The notes below the pieces were generated by a model. The model was not told where the DNA came from. It worked only from the letters and a program-made list of their open reading frames with translations, and searched no databases. Below, piece after piece: positions 35,752-45,195 of a stretch of 64,000 bases of DNA (position 1 is the stretch's first letter; each line of letters opens with the position of its first letter). Both the position numbers and the translations under genes were made by a program. The stretch is from Candidatus Leptovillus gracilis (GTDB lineage Bacteria > Chloroflexota > Anaerolineae > Promineifilales > Promineifilaceae). The stretch is taken from NCBI GenBank assembly GCA_016716065.1, contig JADJXA010000002.1, positions 124,001 to 188,000 of the forward strand. Reading direction: 5' to 3'.

Positions 35752-36435
35752 ATGACCAAAGTAAAAATTTGCGGCATCACGAACCTGGAAGACGCCCTGG
35801 CGTCGGCCGACGCCGGCGCGGATTACCTGGGGTTTATCTTCTACCCGCCCAGCAAACGGGCTGTAGATGTGAATACAGTGGAGAGGATAACGGCCGTTCT
35901 CCGCGGCCGTGACCGCTGCCCTTATCTGGTAGGTGTGTTTGTCAACGAAACCGGCACGCGCATGGCCCAAATTTTAGCCGACTGCCGTCTGGACTTCGCC
36001 CAGCTCAGCGGCGAAGAAGTGCCTTCGCTCATCGGCGAAGCCTCATCTCCTCTCTTTGGCCGGGCCTACAAGGCGCTGCGCCCCGCTACCCTCACTGAAG
36101 CGGAGGTGGAAGCGGAGTGGTTTTTGCCACCACCTGATAGGAAAGAAGGCCAAAGACAAAAGGCAAAAGAGGCGCGTCCCAGTTTACTCATCGACACCTA
36201 TCACCCCACGCTGCGTGGTGGTACCGGGGAGACCGGCGACTGGGCGTTGAGCGCCAGACTGGCGCAAGACATCCCCGGACTCATGCTGGCGGGCGGTCTC
36301 AGCGCCGCTAACGTGGCCGCCGCTGTGCGCCAGGTGCGCCCCTTTGCCGTTGATACTGCCAGCGGCGTGGAGGCCGCGCCCGGTAAAAAAGACCATGCTC
36401 TAGTGCGCGCCTTTATTCAAAACGCCAATTTGTAG
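35752..36435 (+). CDS. trpF: Phosphoribosylanthranilate isomerase
   Basis: 227 residues of the TIM-barrel enzyme that converts N-(5-phosphoribosyl)anthranilate to CdRP, third step of tryptophan synthesis. The catalytic cysteine is in VKICGITN (residue about 6) and the general acid aspartate in LLIDTYHP. The phosphate loops appear as LMLAGGLSAANV and AVDTASGVEAAPGKKD. A Lys/Gln/Glu-rich insertion (about 128-144) is unusual. ATG 35752 is preferred over 35734, which overlaps the previous gene. It is not linked to other trp genes; trpB is 27 kb away. Confidence 0.93.
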   Translation: MTKVKICGITNLEDALASADAGADYLGFIFYPPSKRAVDVNTVERITAVLRGRDRCPYLVGVFVNETGTRMAQILADCRLDFAQLSGEEVPSLIGEASSPLFGRAYKALRPATLTEAEVEAEWFLPPPDRKEGQRQKAKEARPSLLIDTYHPTLRGGTGETGDWALSARLAQDIPGLMLAGGLSAANVAAAVRQVRPFAVDTASGVEAAPGKKDHALVRAFIQNANL

Positions 36436-36583
36436 CGTCTGCCTGGCAGCAGCCGAGCAATAATTTGCCGACGCGAATCTTATGTCGAGCATTTTGTCAA
36501 AAGCCCAATACAAACTGGGAATCTGTTTTGGACGGCCGTTATGGTGAAGGTGACGGTATGGTTCAGCTACAAACCACACCCCA

Positions 36584-37549
36584 CTACAATCCCCGCTCCC
36601 CGCGAATATAGGGCAGCCCCAGCGCCGCCGGTGCGCCCAACCGCTTGCGCGCCGCCTGCCGCGAGCCAATCACCAGCGCCAGAATCGTCAAAATATACGG
36701 CGTCATCTGCAAAAAGAAGCCAAAATTAGAATTAACATACAAGGGATTTTTCATCCCCAACAAAATAGCCGGTCCCTGTAAGTCCAGAATCCCGCGCCGC
36801 AGCGCCCCAAACAGATACGCGCCAAACGCCGCCCGTAGTGGGTTCCATTGGGCAAAAATCACCAACCCGACGGCGATCCAGCCCTGCCCGGATGTGGTTT
36901 GGGCGCTGTACCAGCCCGGCGATACCGACAAGCTGATGGTTGCTCCGGCCAGCCCTGCCAGGCAGCCGCCGATGAACACATACAGGTAGCGCAGGCCATA
37001 GACGCTGACGCCCATGGTATCGGCGGCGTCCGGTTTTTCGCCTACGGCGCGCAGGTGCAGCCCTGGGCGGGTGTGGAAGATGTAATACCAGGCCAGCGGC
37101 GCGAACAAATAACCGACGTATACCAACAAACTGTGGTTGGTAAAAAAGACCGGGCCGATAAAGGGAATGGCTTCCAGACCAGGGATGCTGAAGGAGGGGA
37201 CCAACGGCGGGTTTTTGCCGGTCAGCCCTTCGCCCAATACCAGGGCCAGCCCTGTGCCCAGGAATGTCAGCGACAAACCGCTGACCACCTGATCCGCCTG
37301 GAAATGGATCGTCACCAGGCCATGCGCCAGGCTGAGGATGCCACCGGCAATGAGAGCCGCCAATAAACCCAGCCACACATTGCCTGTGGACAGCGACGTG
37401 CTAAATCCGGCCATGGCCCCCATAAGCATCATGCCTTCCACACCCAGATTCAACACCCCGGCGCGCTCGGAAAAAATTTCGCCAATGGCCGCAAACAGCA
37501 AAATTGTGCCGGTAGCCAGACCGGCGTGCAGGATAATTTCTAGATTCAT
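36584..37549 (-). CDS. BMP-type nucleoside ABC transporter permease (second subunit)
   Basis: 321 residues with about nine transmembrane helices, a BPD_transp_2 family permease. EIFSERAGVLNLGVEGMMLM near the N-terminus is typical of the YufQ/NupQ-like half of BmpA-linked importers, and LHLRAVGEKPDAADTMGVSV is the cytoplasmic coupling loop with the EAA-like glycine. It ends the four-gene operon BMP lipoprotein - ATPase - permease - permease and overlaps the preceding permease by ATGA. Confidence 0.9.
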   Translation of the reverse strand: MNLEIILHAGLATGTILLFAAIGEIFSERAGVLNLGVEGMMLMGAMAGFSTSLSTGNVWLGLLAALIAGGILSLAHGLVTIHFQADQVVSGLSLTFLGTGLALVLGEGLTGKNPPLVPSFSIPGLEAIPFIGPVFFTNHSLLVYVGYLFAPLAWYYIFHTRPGLHLRAVGEKPDAADTMGVSVYGLRYLYVFIGGCLAGLAGATISLSVSPGWYSAQTTSGQGWIAVGLVIFAQWNPLRAAFGAYLFGALRRGILDLQGPAILLGMKNPLYVNSNFGFFLQMTPYILTILALVIGSRQAARKRLGAPAALGLPYIRGERGL

Positions 37550-38667
37550 GCGGTCTCTACCTCTACGGCCGTTGCGGGTTGCAGCCGAATAATGCGAATC
37601 TTATACCGTAGGAGAACATCGCTGCTGATGACCATGAAGAGGATAATGCCTTGCAGCAGTTGGGCCAACCCAGAGGGTTGAATTTCTCGCCCGGCCACGA
37701 TGAGCGCGCCAAACAGAACAGCGACCAGCACCACGGCGAAGGGGTTGAGCTTGGCCAGCCAGGCGACGATGATGCCGGTGAAACCATACCCAGGCGAGAT
37801 ACGCTCTTGCAGGCGGTGGACCACGCCGCTAATTTCCGACATGCCGGCCAGCCCCGCCAGCGCCCCGGAAAACATCATCACCAAAATGACGTTGCGCACG
37901 ATGTTGATGCCGGCGTAACGGGCCGCTTCTTTGTTGTCGCCGGTTAGCTTAATTTCGTAGCCCCAACGGCTGCGTTCCAGCACCCACCAGACCACCACGG
38001 TGGCTACCAGGGCAATGACCACCCCCAGGTGCAGGGTAATGCCGGAAAATGCCTTGTACTCGCGGGCGTAATCGGCCAGCCGGGGCAGCCAGGCCGATTT
38101 GGGGAAGGCCGGCGTCATCTGGAAACCGGCGTCGGACCATTTGTTAAAAATCCAGAAGTTGTTCCACAAAATGGCGATGTAGTTGAGCATCAGGGTAGTG
38201 ATGATCTCGTTCACGCCAAATTTGCCTTTGAGAACGCCGGGGATAAAACCCCAGGCCGCGCCGCCGATCATGCCCATGATGATCATCAGGCCGATGATGA
38301 CGATTTTGGGGCTGTCCAGCGGGACCATGGGAATGAGAACGACCAGGCTGGCAGCAAAAGCACCAATGTAGAACTGGCCTTCGGCGCCGATGTTCCACAG
38401 CTTCATTTTGAAGGCGACAGTGCAGGCCAGGCCGACCATAATCAATGGCGTGGCTTTGACCAGTGTGTCTGAGAAGGCGGCCCAACTGGCGAAGGTGGCG
38501 TCGAAGAAAAACCGCCCCACGCGCATGGGGTCGCCGCCGATGAGTTTGAGGATGATGCCGCTGATGATAAAGGCGATCACCACCGAGCCGACGGAGGTGG
38601 CCGCTGGCAGCCATTTGGGCACGTCGTCCATGCGTTTTTCGAACAAGACGGTGAATGGCAGTGTCAT
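37546..38667 (-). CDS. BMP-type nucleoside ABC transporter permease (first subunit)
   Basis: 373 residues with a cytoplasmic N-terminus and about eight to ten helices. LWNIGAEGQFYIGAFAASLV and GFIPGVLKGKFGVNEIITTL are signatures of YufP/NupP-like permeases, and YEIKLTGDNKEAARYAGINI is the coupling loop. It overlaps the ATPase gene by 4 bases upstream and the second permease by 4 downstream, so all three are translationally coupled. Confidence 0.9.
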   Translation of the reverse strand: MTLPFTVLFEKRMDDVPKWLPAATSVGSVVIAFIISGIILKLIGGDPMRVGRFFFDATFASWAAFSDTLVKATPLIMVGLACTVAFKMKLWNIGAEGQFYIGAFAASLVVLIPMVPLDSPKIVIIGLMIIMGMIGGAAWGFIPGVLKGKFGVNEIITTLMLNYIAILWNNFWIFNKWSDAGFQMTPAFPKSAWLPRLADYAREYKAFSGITLHLGVVIALVATVVVWWVLERSRWGYEIKLTGDNKEAARYAGINIVRNVILVMMFSGALAGLAGMSEISGVVHRLQERISPGYGFTGIIVAWLAKLNPFAVVLVAVLFGALIVAGREIQPSGLAQLLQGIILFMVISSDVLLRYKIRIIRLQPATAVEVETA

Positions 38668-40229
38668 GCTTCTACCCTCCCGGTGACGGCCGTTGCCCGC
38701 TGTTTCTGTATTTCGGCCAGATGCGACCCGGTCATCATTAACCCCAACTCTTCGACATCGGCCTCCTCTGTGGGAACAATGCCCATGATTTCCCCTTCAT
38801 AAATGACGGCGATGCGGTCACTCAGGGAGAGCAGTTCTTCCAATTCTTCAGAGACCAGCAAAACGGCCGTGCCTGCTTCCCGCTGCGCCAAGATGAGGGT
38901 CTGAATGGCCTCAATGGCTCCCACATCCAGGCCGCGCGTCGGCTGTACGGCCACCATCAGCAGCGGCTCGCCAGAGATTTCCCGCGCCAGAATCACCTTT
39001 TGCAGGTTGCCGCCGGAGAGTTTGCGGGCCATCGTTTCGACGCTGGGGGCCAGAATTTCATAAGCTCGTTTCAGTTTACGCGCGTTTTCGCGGGCGAAGT
39101 TGAAATCTACGCTCCAGCCTTTGGCCACCGGTTCTTCGCGGTACGCCTTCATGATGGTGTTGTCGGTGATGCTGAGGTTGGGGGCGCTGCCGACGTGGGT
39201 GCGGTCTTCGGGCACATGGGCCACGCCGCTGTGAATGGAGACAATGGGCGGCTGGTTGGCGACTTCTTTGCCATTGACGAGGATGCTGCCCTGGCACGAC
39301 CGCATCCCGGTGATCACTTCGGCCAATTCGCTCTGGCCGTTGCCGGAAACGCCGGCAATGCCCAAAATTTCGCCCTGGTGCACTTCCAACGAGACGCCGC
39401 GCAGGGCGGGAACGCCCTTGTTATTTTCAGCGTGCACGTCTTGAACAGAAAGGACCACATCGCCGGGTTGTTGGGGGGTTTTGGCGACAGAAAAGACCAC
39501 GTCGCGCCCGACCATCAGTTGGGCCAGGTCCCGTTTGGTCATGCCTTCGATGTCTACGCCTTCGGCGGTGACTTTGCCTTTGCGCAGGATGGTGACACGG
39601 TCGGCAACGGCCGTTACCTCGTGCAGCTTGTGGCTGATGAAGACGATAGACTTGCCCTGGGCCACCATCGCGCGCATCGTTTCGATGAGGTCGTCTATTT
39701 CTTGCGGCGCAAGAACGGCCGTTGGCTCGTCCATGATCAAAATATTCGCCCCCCGGTACAGCGTCTTCAAAATCTCCACCCGCTGCTGCTCGCCCACCGA
39801 AAGCTGCCAGATTTTGGCCGTTGGGTCCACGCGCAGCCCAAACTGCTCTTGCAGAGCCAGCACTTTCTGGTCGTATTGCTTCAACTTCATGAAGAAACGC
39901 GGCTCATCCAGACCCAATAGAATATTTTCGGTCACCGTTTGGGTGGGGACCAGCATAAAGTGCTGGTGGACCATGCCAATTCCTTTGGCGATGGCGTCTT
40001 TGGGCGAACTAAAACTGACCAATTCCCCGTTAATTTTGATGGTTCCCGATGTGGGTCGGTACAAACCGGCCAGGGCATTCATCAACGTGCTTTTACCCGC
40101 GCCATTTTCGCCCAACAGGGCATGGATTTCCCCCTGCCGCAGCGTAAAGTTGACGCGATCATTCGCCAGCACACCGGGAAACCGAATGACGACTTCGTGC
40201 ATGTCAACAGCCAAGGGTGATTCAGACAT
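38664..40229 (-). CDS. BMP-type nucleoside ABC transporter ATP-binding protein
   Basis: 521 residues with two ABC domains in tandem, as in sugar (RbsA) and nucleoside importers. Domain 1 has Walker A GENGAGKST, signature LSVGEQQRVEI and Walker B ILIMDEPTAVLAP. Domain 2 has a degenerate P-loop (GVSGNGQSEL), signature LSGGNLQKVIL and MVAVQPTRGLDVG. The degenerate second site is usual for the family. It drives import through the two adjacent permeases. Confidence 0.93.
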   Translation of the reverse strand: MSESPLAVDMHEVVIRFPGVLANDRVNFTLRQGEIHALLGENGAGKSTLMNALAGLYRPTSGTIKINGELVSFSSPKDAIAKGIGMVHQHFMLVPTQTVTENILLGLDEPRFFMKLKQYDQKVLALQEQFGLRVDPTAKIWQLSVGEQQRVEILKTLYRGANILIMDEPTAVLAPQEIDDLIETMRAMVAQGKSIVFISHKLHEVTAVADRVTILRKGKVTAEGVDIEGMTKRDLAQLMVGRDVVFSVAKTPQQPGDVVLSVQDVHAENNKGVPALRGVSLEVHQGEILGIAGVSGNGQSELAEVITGMRSCQGSILVNGKEVANQPPIVSIHSGVAHVPEDRTHVGSAPNLSITDNTIMKAYREEPVAKGWSVDFNFARENARKLKRAYEILAPSVETMARKLSGGNLQKVILAREISGEPLLMVAVQPTRGLDVGAIEAIQTLILAQREAGTAVLLVSEELEELLSLSDRIAVIYEGEIMGIVPTEEADVEELGLMMTGSHLAEIQKQRATAVTGRVEA

Positions 40230-40249
40230 GGGTACCTCGGTGGGAAAGC

Positions 40250-40323
40250 CAGTGTTCAGTGTTCAGTGTTCAGTAAACAGTATGACTGCCTACTGAACAC
40301 TGGTTACTGATTACTGGTTACTG
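40250..40323. repeat. CAGTGTT tandem-word hairpin inside the BMP operon
   Basis: Three CAGTGTT words and CAGTAAACAGTA are followed, after a short loop, by TACTGAACACTGG and TTACTGATTACTGGTTACTG. CAGTGTTCAGTA pairs with TACTGAACACTG exactly. It separates the BMP lipoprotein gene from the ATPase gene. A hairpin here could protect the lipoprotein mRNA 3' end, giving excess binding protein over the membrane subunits, as known for other ABC operons. Confidence 0.65.
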
Positions 40324-40324
40324 T

Positions 40325-41629
40325 TTAATCCAGGCTGGGCAGTTCGGCGGTGACGTTTTCATTCCACCAATACATGCAGGTCTCGCAAGAGCTGCCAAAC
40401 TGCTTGAAACCGTCCAGATCAATTTGCTCCAGGCTTTGGCCATCGGCTAGAACCAGGTTGCCCTGGTTGTCGGTGATGGGGCCGCGGAAAACGTCGAAGC
40501 GGGTGAACTCGCCGGCCAACATTTTCGCCAGGATGTCACGGATCATCGCCAGGTCTTCGGCCGGCAAGCCTTCAACGCCAGGCATTGGCGTTTCGCCTTC
40601 CATGAAGCCAAAGAGACCCAGCGCGCCGCTGTCGGCGTCGAAGTATTCCCAACCACCACGCCACGTTCCTTCACGGGAGCCTTCGACGATGCGGGCATAT
40701 TCCGGTCCCCAATTCCAGTACATGGAGGTGAGGCAGGCGTCAATGGTGCAGTTGCCTACATAGTCGTAGGTGATGCCCCATTTGCCGGCGGGCGCAGCTT
40801 CGGCCGGGGCGGGGGTGTCCGCGCCGGTCATCACCACCTGCACGCCGCTGCCAAACAGGGAAGAGGCCGCTTCTTTTTCCAGGATAGGATCATGCCAGGT
40901 GAAGATCCAACGCACGTCTACGGTACATTCCGGACATGTTTCTTGCGCGCCCAGGGCAAAGGCATTGCCCAAACGCAGTTCTTCGGGGATGGGGAAGGTG
41001 GCGATGTAGCCCAGTTTGGGGTTGCCATCTACTTTGGCGCGGGAACCGGCCAACATACCGGCCAGGTATTTCATGTTTTCCATGGCGCCCATCAGGTTGC
41101 CAAAGTTCTCTTCGTTGGATTTGAAGCCACTGATGTGGATGATGTCTACGTCGGGGAATTCTTCGGCGACGATTTCCGAGGCGTCCATGAAGCCGAAGGA
41201 GGTGGTGAAGATGACATCGAAACCTTTGCGGGCCAGGGAGCGGATCACCTGTTCGGCGTCCGCGCCTTCGGCGACATTTTCAACATAGGCGGTGTGTACG
41301 TCGGTGACGTTTTCTTGCACGTAGATGCGACCCACGTCGTGGGCCTGGCTCCAGCCACCATCGTCGTGGGGGCCAACATAGACGAAGGCGACGTTGTATT
41401 TGCCCTCTTGAACGGCCGGAATCTGGTACTGGCCGGTGGTGGTGGCCGGTTCTTCGGCGGCCGGTTCTTGAGCGGCTGGTTCTTCGGCGGCTGGCGCTAC
41501 GGCCGTTGCTTCCACAAGCGCCGGTTCTTGAGCGGCCGGTTCGGTGGTTCCACCGCCGCAGGCAGCCAATAACAGGCTGAGTACAACGGTTAAAAGCATT
41601 ACGATCCAAAGGCGTTGTTTGGTGATCAT
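40325..41629 (-). CDS. BMP-family ABC transporter substrate-binding lipoprotein
   Basis: 434 residues. The signal peptide ends in the lipobox LLLAACGGG, then comes a low-complexity linker of EEPAAQEPA units, then the BMP domain (KYNVAFVYVGPHDDGGWSQA, ARKGFDVIFTTSFGFMDASE, ISGFKSNEENFGNLMGAMEN, WGITYDYVGNCTIDACLTSM). BMP proteins bind purine nucleosides outside the cell for ABC import; some act on other ligands, so specificity is inferred. First gene of the four-gene import operon, with AGAGGAGAAACTCGAC before ATG 41629. Confidence 0.92.
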   Translation of the reverse strand: MITKQRLWIVMLLTVVLSLLLAACGGGTTEPAAQEPALVEATAVAPAAEEPAAQEPAAEEPATTTGQYQIPAVQEGKYNVAFVYVGPHDDGGWSQAHDVGRIYVQENVTDVHTAYVENVAEGADAEQVIRSLARKGFDVIFTTSFGFMDASEIVAEEFPDVDIIHISGFKSNEENFGNLMGAMENMKYLAGMLAGSRAKVDGNPKLGYIATFPIPEELRLGNAFALGAQETCPECTVDVRWIFTWHDPILEKEAASSLFGSGVQVVMTGADTPAPAEAAPAGKWGITYDYVGNCTIDACLTSMYWNWGPEYARIVEGSREGTWRGGWEYFDADSGALGLFGFMEGETPMPGVEGLPAEDLAMIRDILAKMLAGEFTRFDVFRGPITDNQGNLVLADGQSLEQIDLDGFKQFGSSCETCMYWWNENVTAELPSLD

Positions 41630-41984
41630 GTCGAGTTTCTCCTCTCAAAATTTAACGTACAAATAGTTTGCTTACCGGATGTTAAAGGATTGTTGGTGTG
41701 AATAGTTCCCGTCGTCTATCACCTCCTTGAAGGATTGGCAGGCCAGTTTAACGGCCGTCTGCCGGTTATGGAATTGGTGTGTATACCAGAAATCAGGGGA
41801 CGCGGCGTGCGCATCATGCCGGGCGACATGCGGCGGCTTGTGGGGTTGGGCCACCGTAAAACCGGATACTCAGTGCGCGAGGTTGTCGTGAAGATCACGT
41901 GTTGAGGATAGTGGGGAATAAGATAATCGTCTACTGTCATTGTTCCTGATTTTGACGTGACAGTTGTCAGCCTTTTTAAACAGG
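41630..41984. other. 355-base intergenic region upstream of the BMP operon
   Basis: This is the leader and promoter region for the minus-strand importer. On that strand AAGGAGGTGAT (41728-41718) is a perfect 11-base complement to the 16S rRNA 3' end, yet no start codon follows at a usable distance. A 12-base dyad TGACAGTTGTCA lies at 41958-41969. Two overlapping ORFs of 60-73 codons here lack ribosome sites and family resemblance and were not called. Confidence 0.4.
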
Positions 41985-43211
41985 TCAGGTCTGGTTCATC
42001 AGCGCACGGCCGGCATGATTTTCCAGAATGGCTAAATCGTCCTGATACGCTGCCAGGAGGTGATCATCGCCAAGCTGTTTAGCCATAGCCATCGCTTGCT
42101 GTAAATCCTGGAAAGCCAGGTCATACTGCTGCTGCCGCCGGTGGGCCAGGCTGCGCGAACGGTATAAATTTGCCAACAGGTACGGATCGGGTGACGAGTT
42201 TGGGGCGGCCCAGGCGGTGTTTTGCAGGGCGGCAATGGCCTGGTTGTAATGCTGTACGGCCATTACCCCTTGCCCCATTTCCAACTGATAGCCGGCAATC
42301 ATCTGGTTCGCCATAGCGATTTGCTGCGGCTCGGTCAGGCCGAGTTGCAGCGCTTTTTCGGCGTATTGCCCCGCCTGTTTGGAGACGGAGCGGCGTTTAT
42401 CGGCCTCTAAGGCGGCCATTTCCAGATAGGCCAGGGCGGAATGAGGATTGGCGTGTAAAAAACGTTTGAGGGTGGTAGCCGCCCGGTTGGGCGCGCCGCC
42501 GCGGCGTAGGGCATCTATGTATTGCAGTTGGAGGGCGGTGTTTTGTGGCTGCACGGCCGTTTCCCGCTGCAGCGTGTCGAATTGCGCTTGGGCAACGGCC
42601 GTTTCGTGGCTGGGCGCTTCAAACCAGCCCTGCCGATCATAACGCCAGTAGAAGAACAGGAAAGCCAGGTGGACAACCAGCGTGATCCCACTTAAGAGAG
42701 GCGTGGCGGCAAAATCATAAATCACCCGCCAGTCGCCAATGGGCAAAACAGCCGAAAACAGCGGGTAATACAGCAGCGAAAAATAAATCTGGAAACGAAA
42801 AGCGCGCAGACCAAAGTAGTTCAGGGCCGCCGATTGGCTGCGACGCAGGCCCAACCAGACTGCCAGGCCAAACAACAACGAGCCAATGGTTCCGGCCAGG
42901 GCAATAAACCAGCGCTCGGCCGGCGTATAGCTGCCCACGTGGTTCACTGCGCCCCAGAAGAACCGATAGGTAAATCCTAAAACCTGCCCGCCAAAAGACC
43001 ACACAGCCAGGGCGTGGGCCAATTCATGAAAAAAAACGGAGAGGGGAACGGCAATAAAGAAGGCAGACTGCTCGGCCAATCCTTTCTTGGCGGCGGTCAG
43101 AGGGCCGGCGCGAAAGGTAGACCACTGCCGCCCCAGCGTCACCAACAATTGGGCGCTGCGCAGCACATACAAAAAGGCAAAAATGTCAAACAGGCTCGTT
43201 ATGGTAAACAT
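41985..43211 (-). CDS. Site-2-protease-like M50 metalloprotease with TPR repeats
   Basis: 408 residues. The N-terminal half is a multi-helix membrane domain with the zinc motif HELAH in VFFHELAHALAVWSFGG (about residues 61-65) and a possible third ligand aspartate near IYDFAATPLLSG. From about residue 215 a cytoplasmic helical region with TPR-like repeats (LQYIDALRRGGAPNRAATTL, HYNQAIAALQN, QYDLAFQDLQQAMAMAKQLG) follows. Such proteins cleave membrane substrates; the substrate is not evident. ATG 43211 (MFTITSL) replaces an upstream in-frame start. It is divergent from the cNMP/PH gene. Confidence 0.75.
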   Translation of the reverse strand: MFTITSLFDIFAFLYVLRSAQLLVTLGRQWSTFRAGPLTAAKKGLAEQSAFFIAVPLSVFFHELAHALAVWSFGGQVLGFTYRFFWGAVNHVGSYTPAERWFIALAGTIGSLLFGLAVWLGLRRSQSAALNYFGLRAFRFQIYFSLLYYPLFSAVLPIGDWRVIYDFAATPLLSGITLVVHLAFLFFYWRYDRQGWFEAPSHETAVAQAQFDTLQRETAVQPQNTALQLQYIDALRRGGAPNRAATTLKRFLHANPHSALAYLEMAALEADKRRSVSKQAGQYAEKALQLGLTEPQQIAMANQMIAGYQLEMGQGVMAVQHYNQAIAALQNTAWAAPNSSPDPYLLANLYRSRSLAHRRQQQYDLAFQDLQQAMAMAKQLGDDHLLAAYQDDLAILENHAGRALMNQT

Positions 43212-43291
43212 GGTTTGTCTCCACCTTCGCTGAGGAATCATACAGCAGGCCAGTGAGGGAAGCAAAAGCCTTTTCCGGTAAAAATTATTAT

Positions 43292-43300
43292 GTTAAAATG
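43292..43300 (+). promoter_or_regulatory. Candidate extended -10 promoter for the cNMP/PH-domain gene
   Basis: TGTTAAAAT at 43291-43299 reads as an extended -10 (TGn plus TAAAAT). The -35 region 17 bases upstream (TTTTCC) is weak. Transcription would start near 43306, upstream of GTG 43328, which supports that start rather than the earlier in-frame ATGs. Confidence 0.35.
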
Positions 43301-43327
43301 ATCGTCGGGTCTGAAGGAAGGTTGACC

Positions 43328-45103
43328 GTGACTGATAAAGTGGAATTTTTGCGGCAGTTAGCCATTTTTGAACACCTGGACGAAGACCAGCTTGAAGACC
43401 TGGCGTTGATTTGCCACGAGTATGAGTTCGACGCCGGGGCGGCGATTGCCTATCAGCGTGATGTGGTGAACAGCATGTATATTCTGCGCAGCGGCCGTCT
43501 GTATGCCCAACAGATGGATGAAAATGGTGTCGTGCGCAGTTCTAAGCAGCACTTTCCCGGCGATTATTTTGGCGATGTGTGGCTGTTTGTGCCCCAGACC
43601 CATCCTCATACAGTAACGGCCGCGCAAGACGGCCGTTTGCTCATCATCAACGGGCGCGACTTCCTGGCTTACCTGATCCAACACCCAGACGCACTGTCCA
43701 ACCTGGCCCCGCAGTTAGACGACGAGGGCAATGTGGTTGGTGGCCTATCGGAAGCAGCCTGGACCGAGGCGCTGAAAATTGAAGGGCGGGCCGACAGCAA
43801 GAGTACGGCCGTCGGCTTGCTGCCCGATGAATTGGTAGAATACCAGGCCCGGCGCAGCCTGTGGCACCTCCTGGTGCGCCTCTTTTGGCCGATGGTGGTT
43901 CTGCTGCTCGCCCCCACCATCACCTTCGCCTTGCTCACAACCGTCGTCTCTACGACGATTGCGGCCAGCATCGCCGTGGTGGTGACATTGATCGCCCTGG
44001 TCTTCGTCGGCTTCCGTCTGCTCGATTGGTCCAACGATTACTTTGTGATCACCAATAAACACCTCATCCACCGCGAATTTGAACTGAAATCGTTCCGTAT
44101 CACCGTCAGCAAAATCCCCATCAAGCAAGTCCAAAGCGTTGAGATTCTTAAGCCCACCCTCATTGCCAACCTATTTAAGATTGGCTCGGCCAGAGTGACC
44201 ACGGCCGCACAAAAGGGGGTTATTCTTTTCGACAATATAGACAGCCCCACCCAGGTACAAGAAACCCTGAATCGCCTTACCTCCCGCGTGCGCAGCATGG
44301 ACGCTGGCGAAGCCCAGACCACCATGCGCGCGTCCGTGGAAAGGCACTTCAACACCCCACCGGCTTATCGCCCCGTTACTGACGAAGAGGAAGAAGATGT
44401 TGTGGCGCGGCTGGCGACACCGACCGCCGACCTGACTGTCTGGGAAAGATTGAAAAAATGGTCCGCCTGGCGCGTCGAAGAAGGCAATGTTATCACCTAT
44501 CGTAAGCACATCTTCGTTTTGTTAGCTGGCGTGTGGCTGCCAGCGATTGCCGGTTTCGTCCTCATTGGTATTGGGTTTGCCCTGGGTCATTATACGCCCA
44601 TCAGCGACCGCTGGCTGGTGCTTATCTTTGGTTTTTTGGCTCTGCTAAACCTGGGCTGGTTCATCTGGAATTTTGAAGATTGGCGCAACGACACTTTCCA
44701 GGTATCAGACCGCTTTGTGATTGATATTGATCGTAAGCCTTTCGGGTTTGGCATAAGCCGCAAACAAGCGCCGATTGCCCGCGTACAAAACGTGAATGCC
44801 GAACGTCCGGGACTGCTGCCAACCCTCTTCAACTATGGCTATGTGTATGTGGATACGGCTGGTGTGGATACAGACATCACCTTCGAGAGAGTACCCAAAC
44901 CCAGTCTGATTCAGGCCGACATTTTCCATAAGCTAGAGCTGTATGAAGAGCAGCAGCGGCGGCAAAGCGGCGCAGACCGGCGGGAAGAATATGCTGTGCT
45001 GTTAGACGTGTATCGGCAAGCCATAGAGCAAGAACGTATCCCCAAGCGCACCCCTCGCCCCGGTGAATATGTCCAGGTAAACGATGCTGGCAGCCCAACC
45101 TGA
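43328..45103 (+). CDS. Cyclic nucleotide-binding domain protein with two bacterial PH (bPH2/DUF304-like) domains
   Basis: 591 residues. Residues about 1-125 are a cNMP-binding fold (FLRQLAIFEHLDEDQLEDLA, DVVNSMYILRSGRLYAQQMD, FPGDYFGDVWLF), without a Crp DNA-binding helix. Two transmembrane helices (about 205-255) precede a first PH-like domain (NDYFVITNKHLIHREF, VQSVEILKPTLIANLFKIGS). Another two helices (about 395-450) precede a second PH-like domain (NDTFQVSDRFVIDIDRKPFG, VQNVNAERPGLLPTLFNYGY). GTG 43328 is chosen because GGAAGG lies 6 bases upstream. Function is unknown; the layout suggests a cyclic-nucleotide-responsive membrane sensor. Confidence 0.75.
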   Translation: MTDKVEFLRQLAIFEHLDEDQLEDLALICHEYEFDAGAAIAYQRDVVNSMYILRSGRLYAQQMDENGVVRSSKQHFPGDYFGDVWLFVPQTHPHTVTAAQDGRLLIINGRDFLAYLIQHPDALSNLAPQLDDEGNVVGGLSEAAWTEALKIEGRADSKSTAVGLLPDELVEYQARRSLWHLLVRLFWPMVVLLLAPTITFALLTTVVSTTIAASIAVVVTLIALVFVGFRLLDWSNDYFVITNKHLIHREFELKSFRITVSKIPIKQVQSVEILKPTLIANLFKIGSARVTTAAQKGVILFDNIDSPTQVQETLNRLTSRVRSMDAGEAQTTMRASVERHFNTPPAYRPVTDEEEEDVVARLATPTADLTVWERLKKWSAWRVEEGNVITYRKHIFVLLAGVWLPAIAGFVLIGIGFALGHYTPISDRWLVLIFGFLALLNLGWFIWNFEDWRNDTFQVSDRFVIDIDRKPFGFGISRKQAPIARVQNVNAERPGLLPTLFNYGYVYVDTAGVDTDITFERVPKPSLIQADIFHKLELYEEQQRRQSGADRREEYAVLLDVYRQAIEQERIPKRTPRPGEYVQVNDAGSPT

Positions 45104-45195
45104 CAGCGCGCCTGCCCATCCGTCGGCGCCTGAGAAGCGCCAGAAACATTGCCCAGATTACTGCCAACAAACCCATCTTTCGCTAAAATAGAGTT

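Noticed and set aside
41672..41940. Two overlapping minus-strand ORFs of 60 and 73 codons upstream of the BMP operon
   Set aside because: No ribosome-binding sites at their starts, no recognisable family, and they overlap each other in different frames. Treated as leader DNA.
41958..41969. TGACAGTTGTCA dyad as an operator for the BMP operon
   Set aside because: It lies over 300 bases upstream of the operon start, no repressor gene is adjacent, and a 12-base imperfect dyad is expected by chance in such a region.
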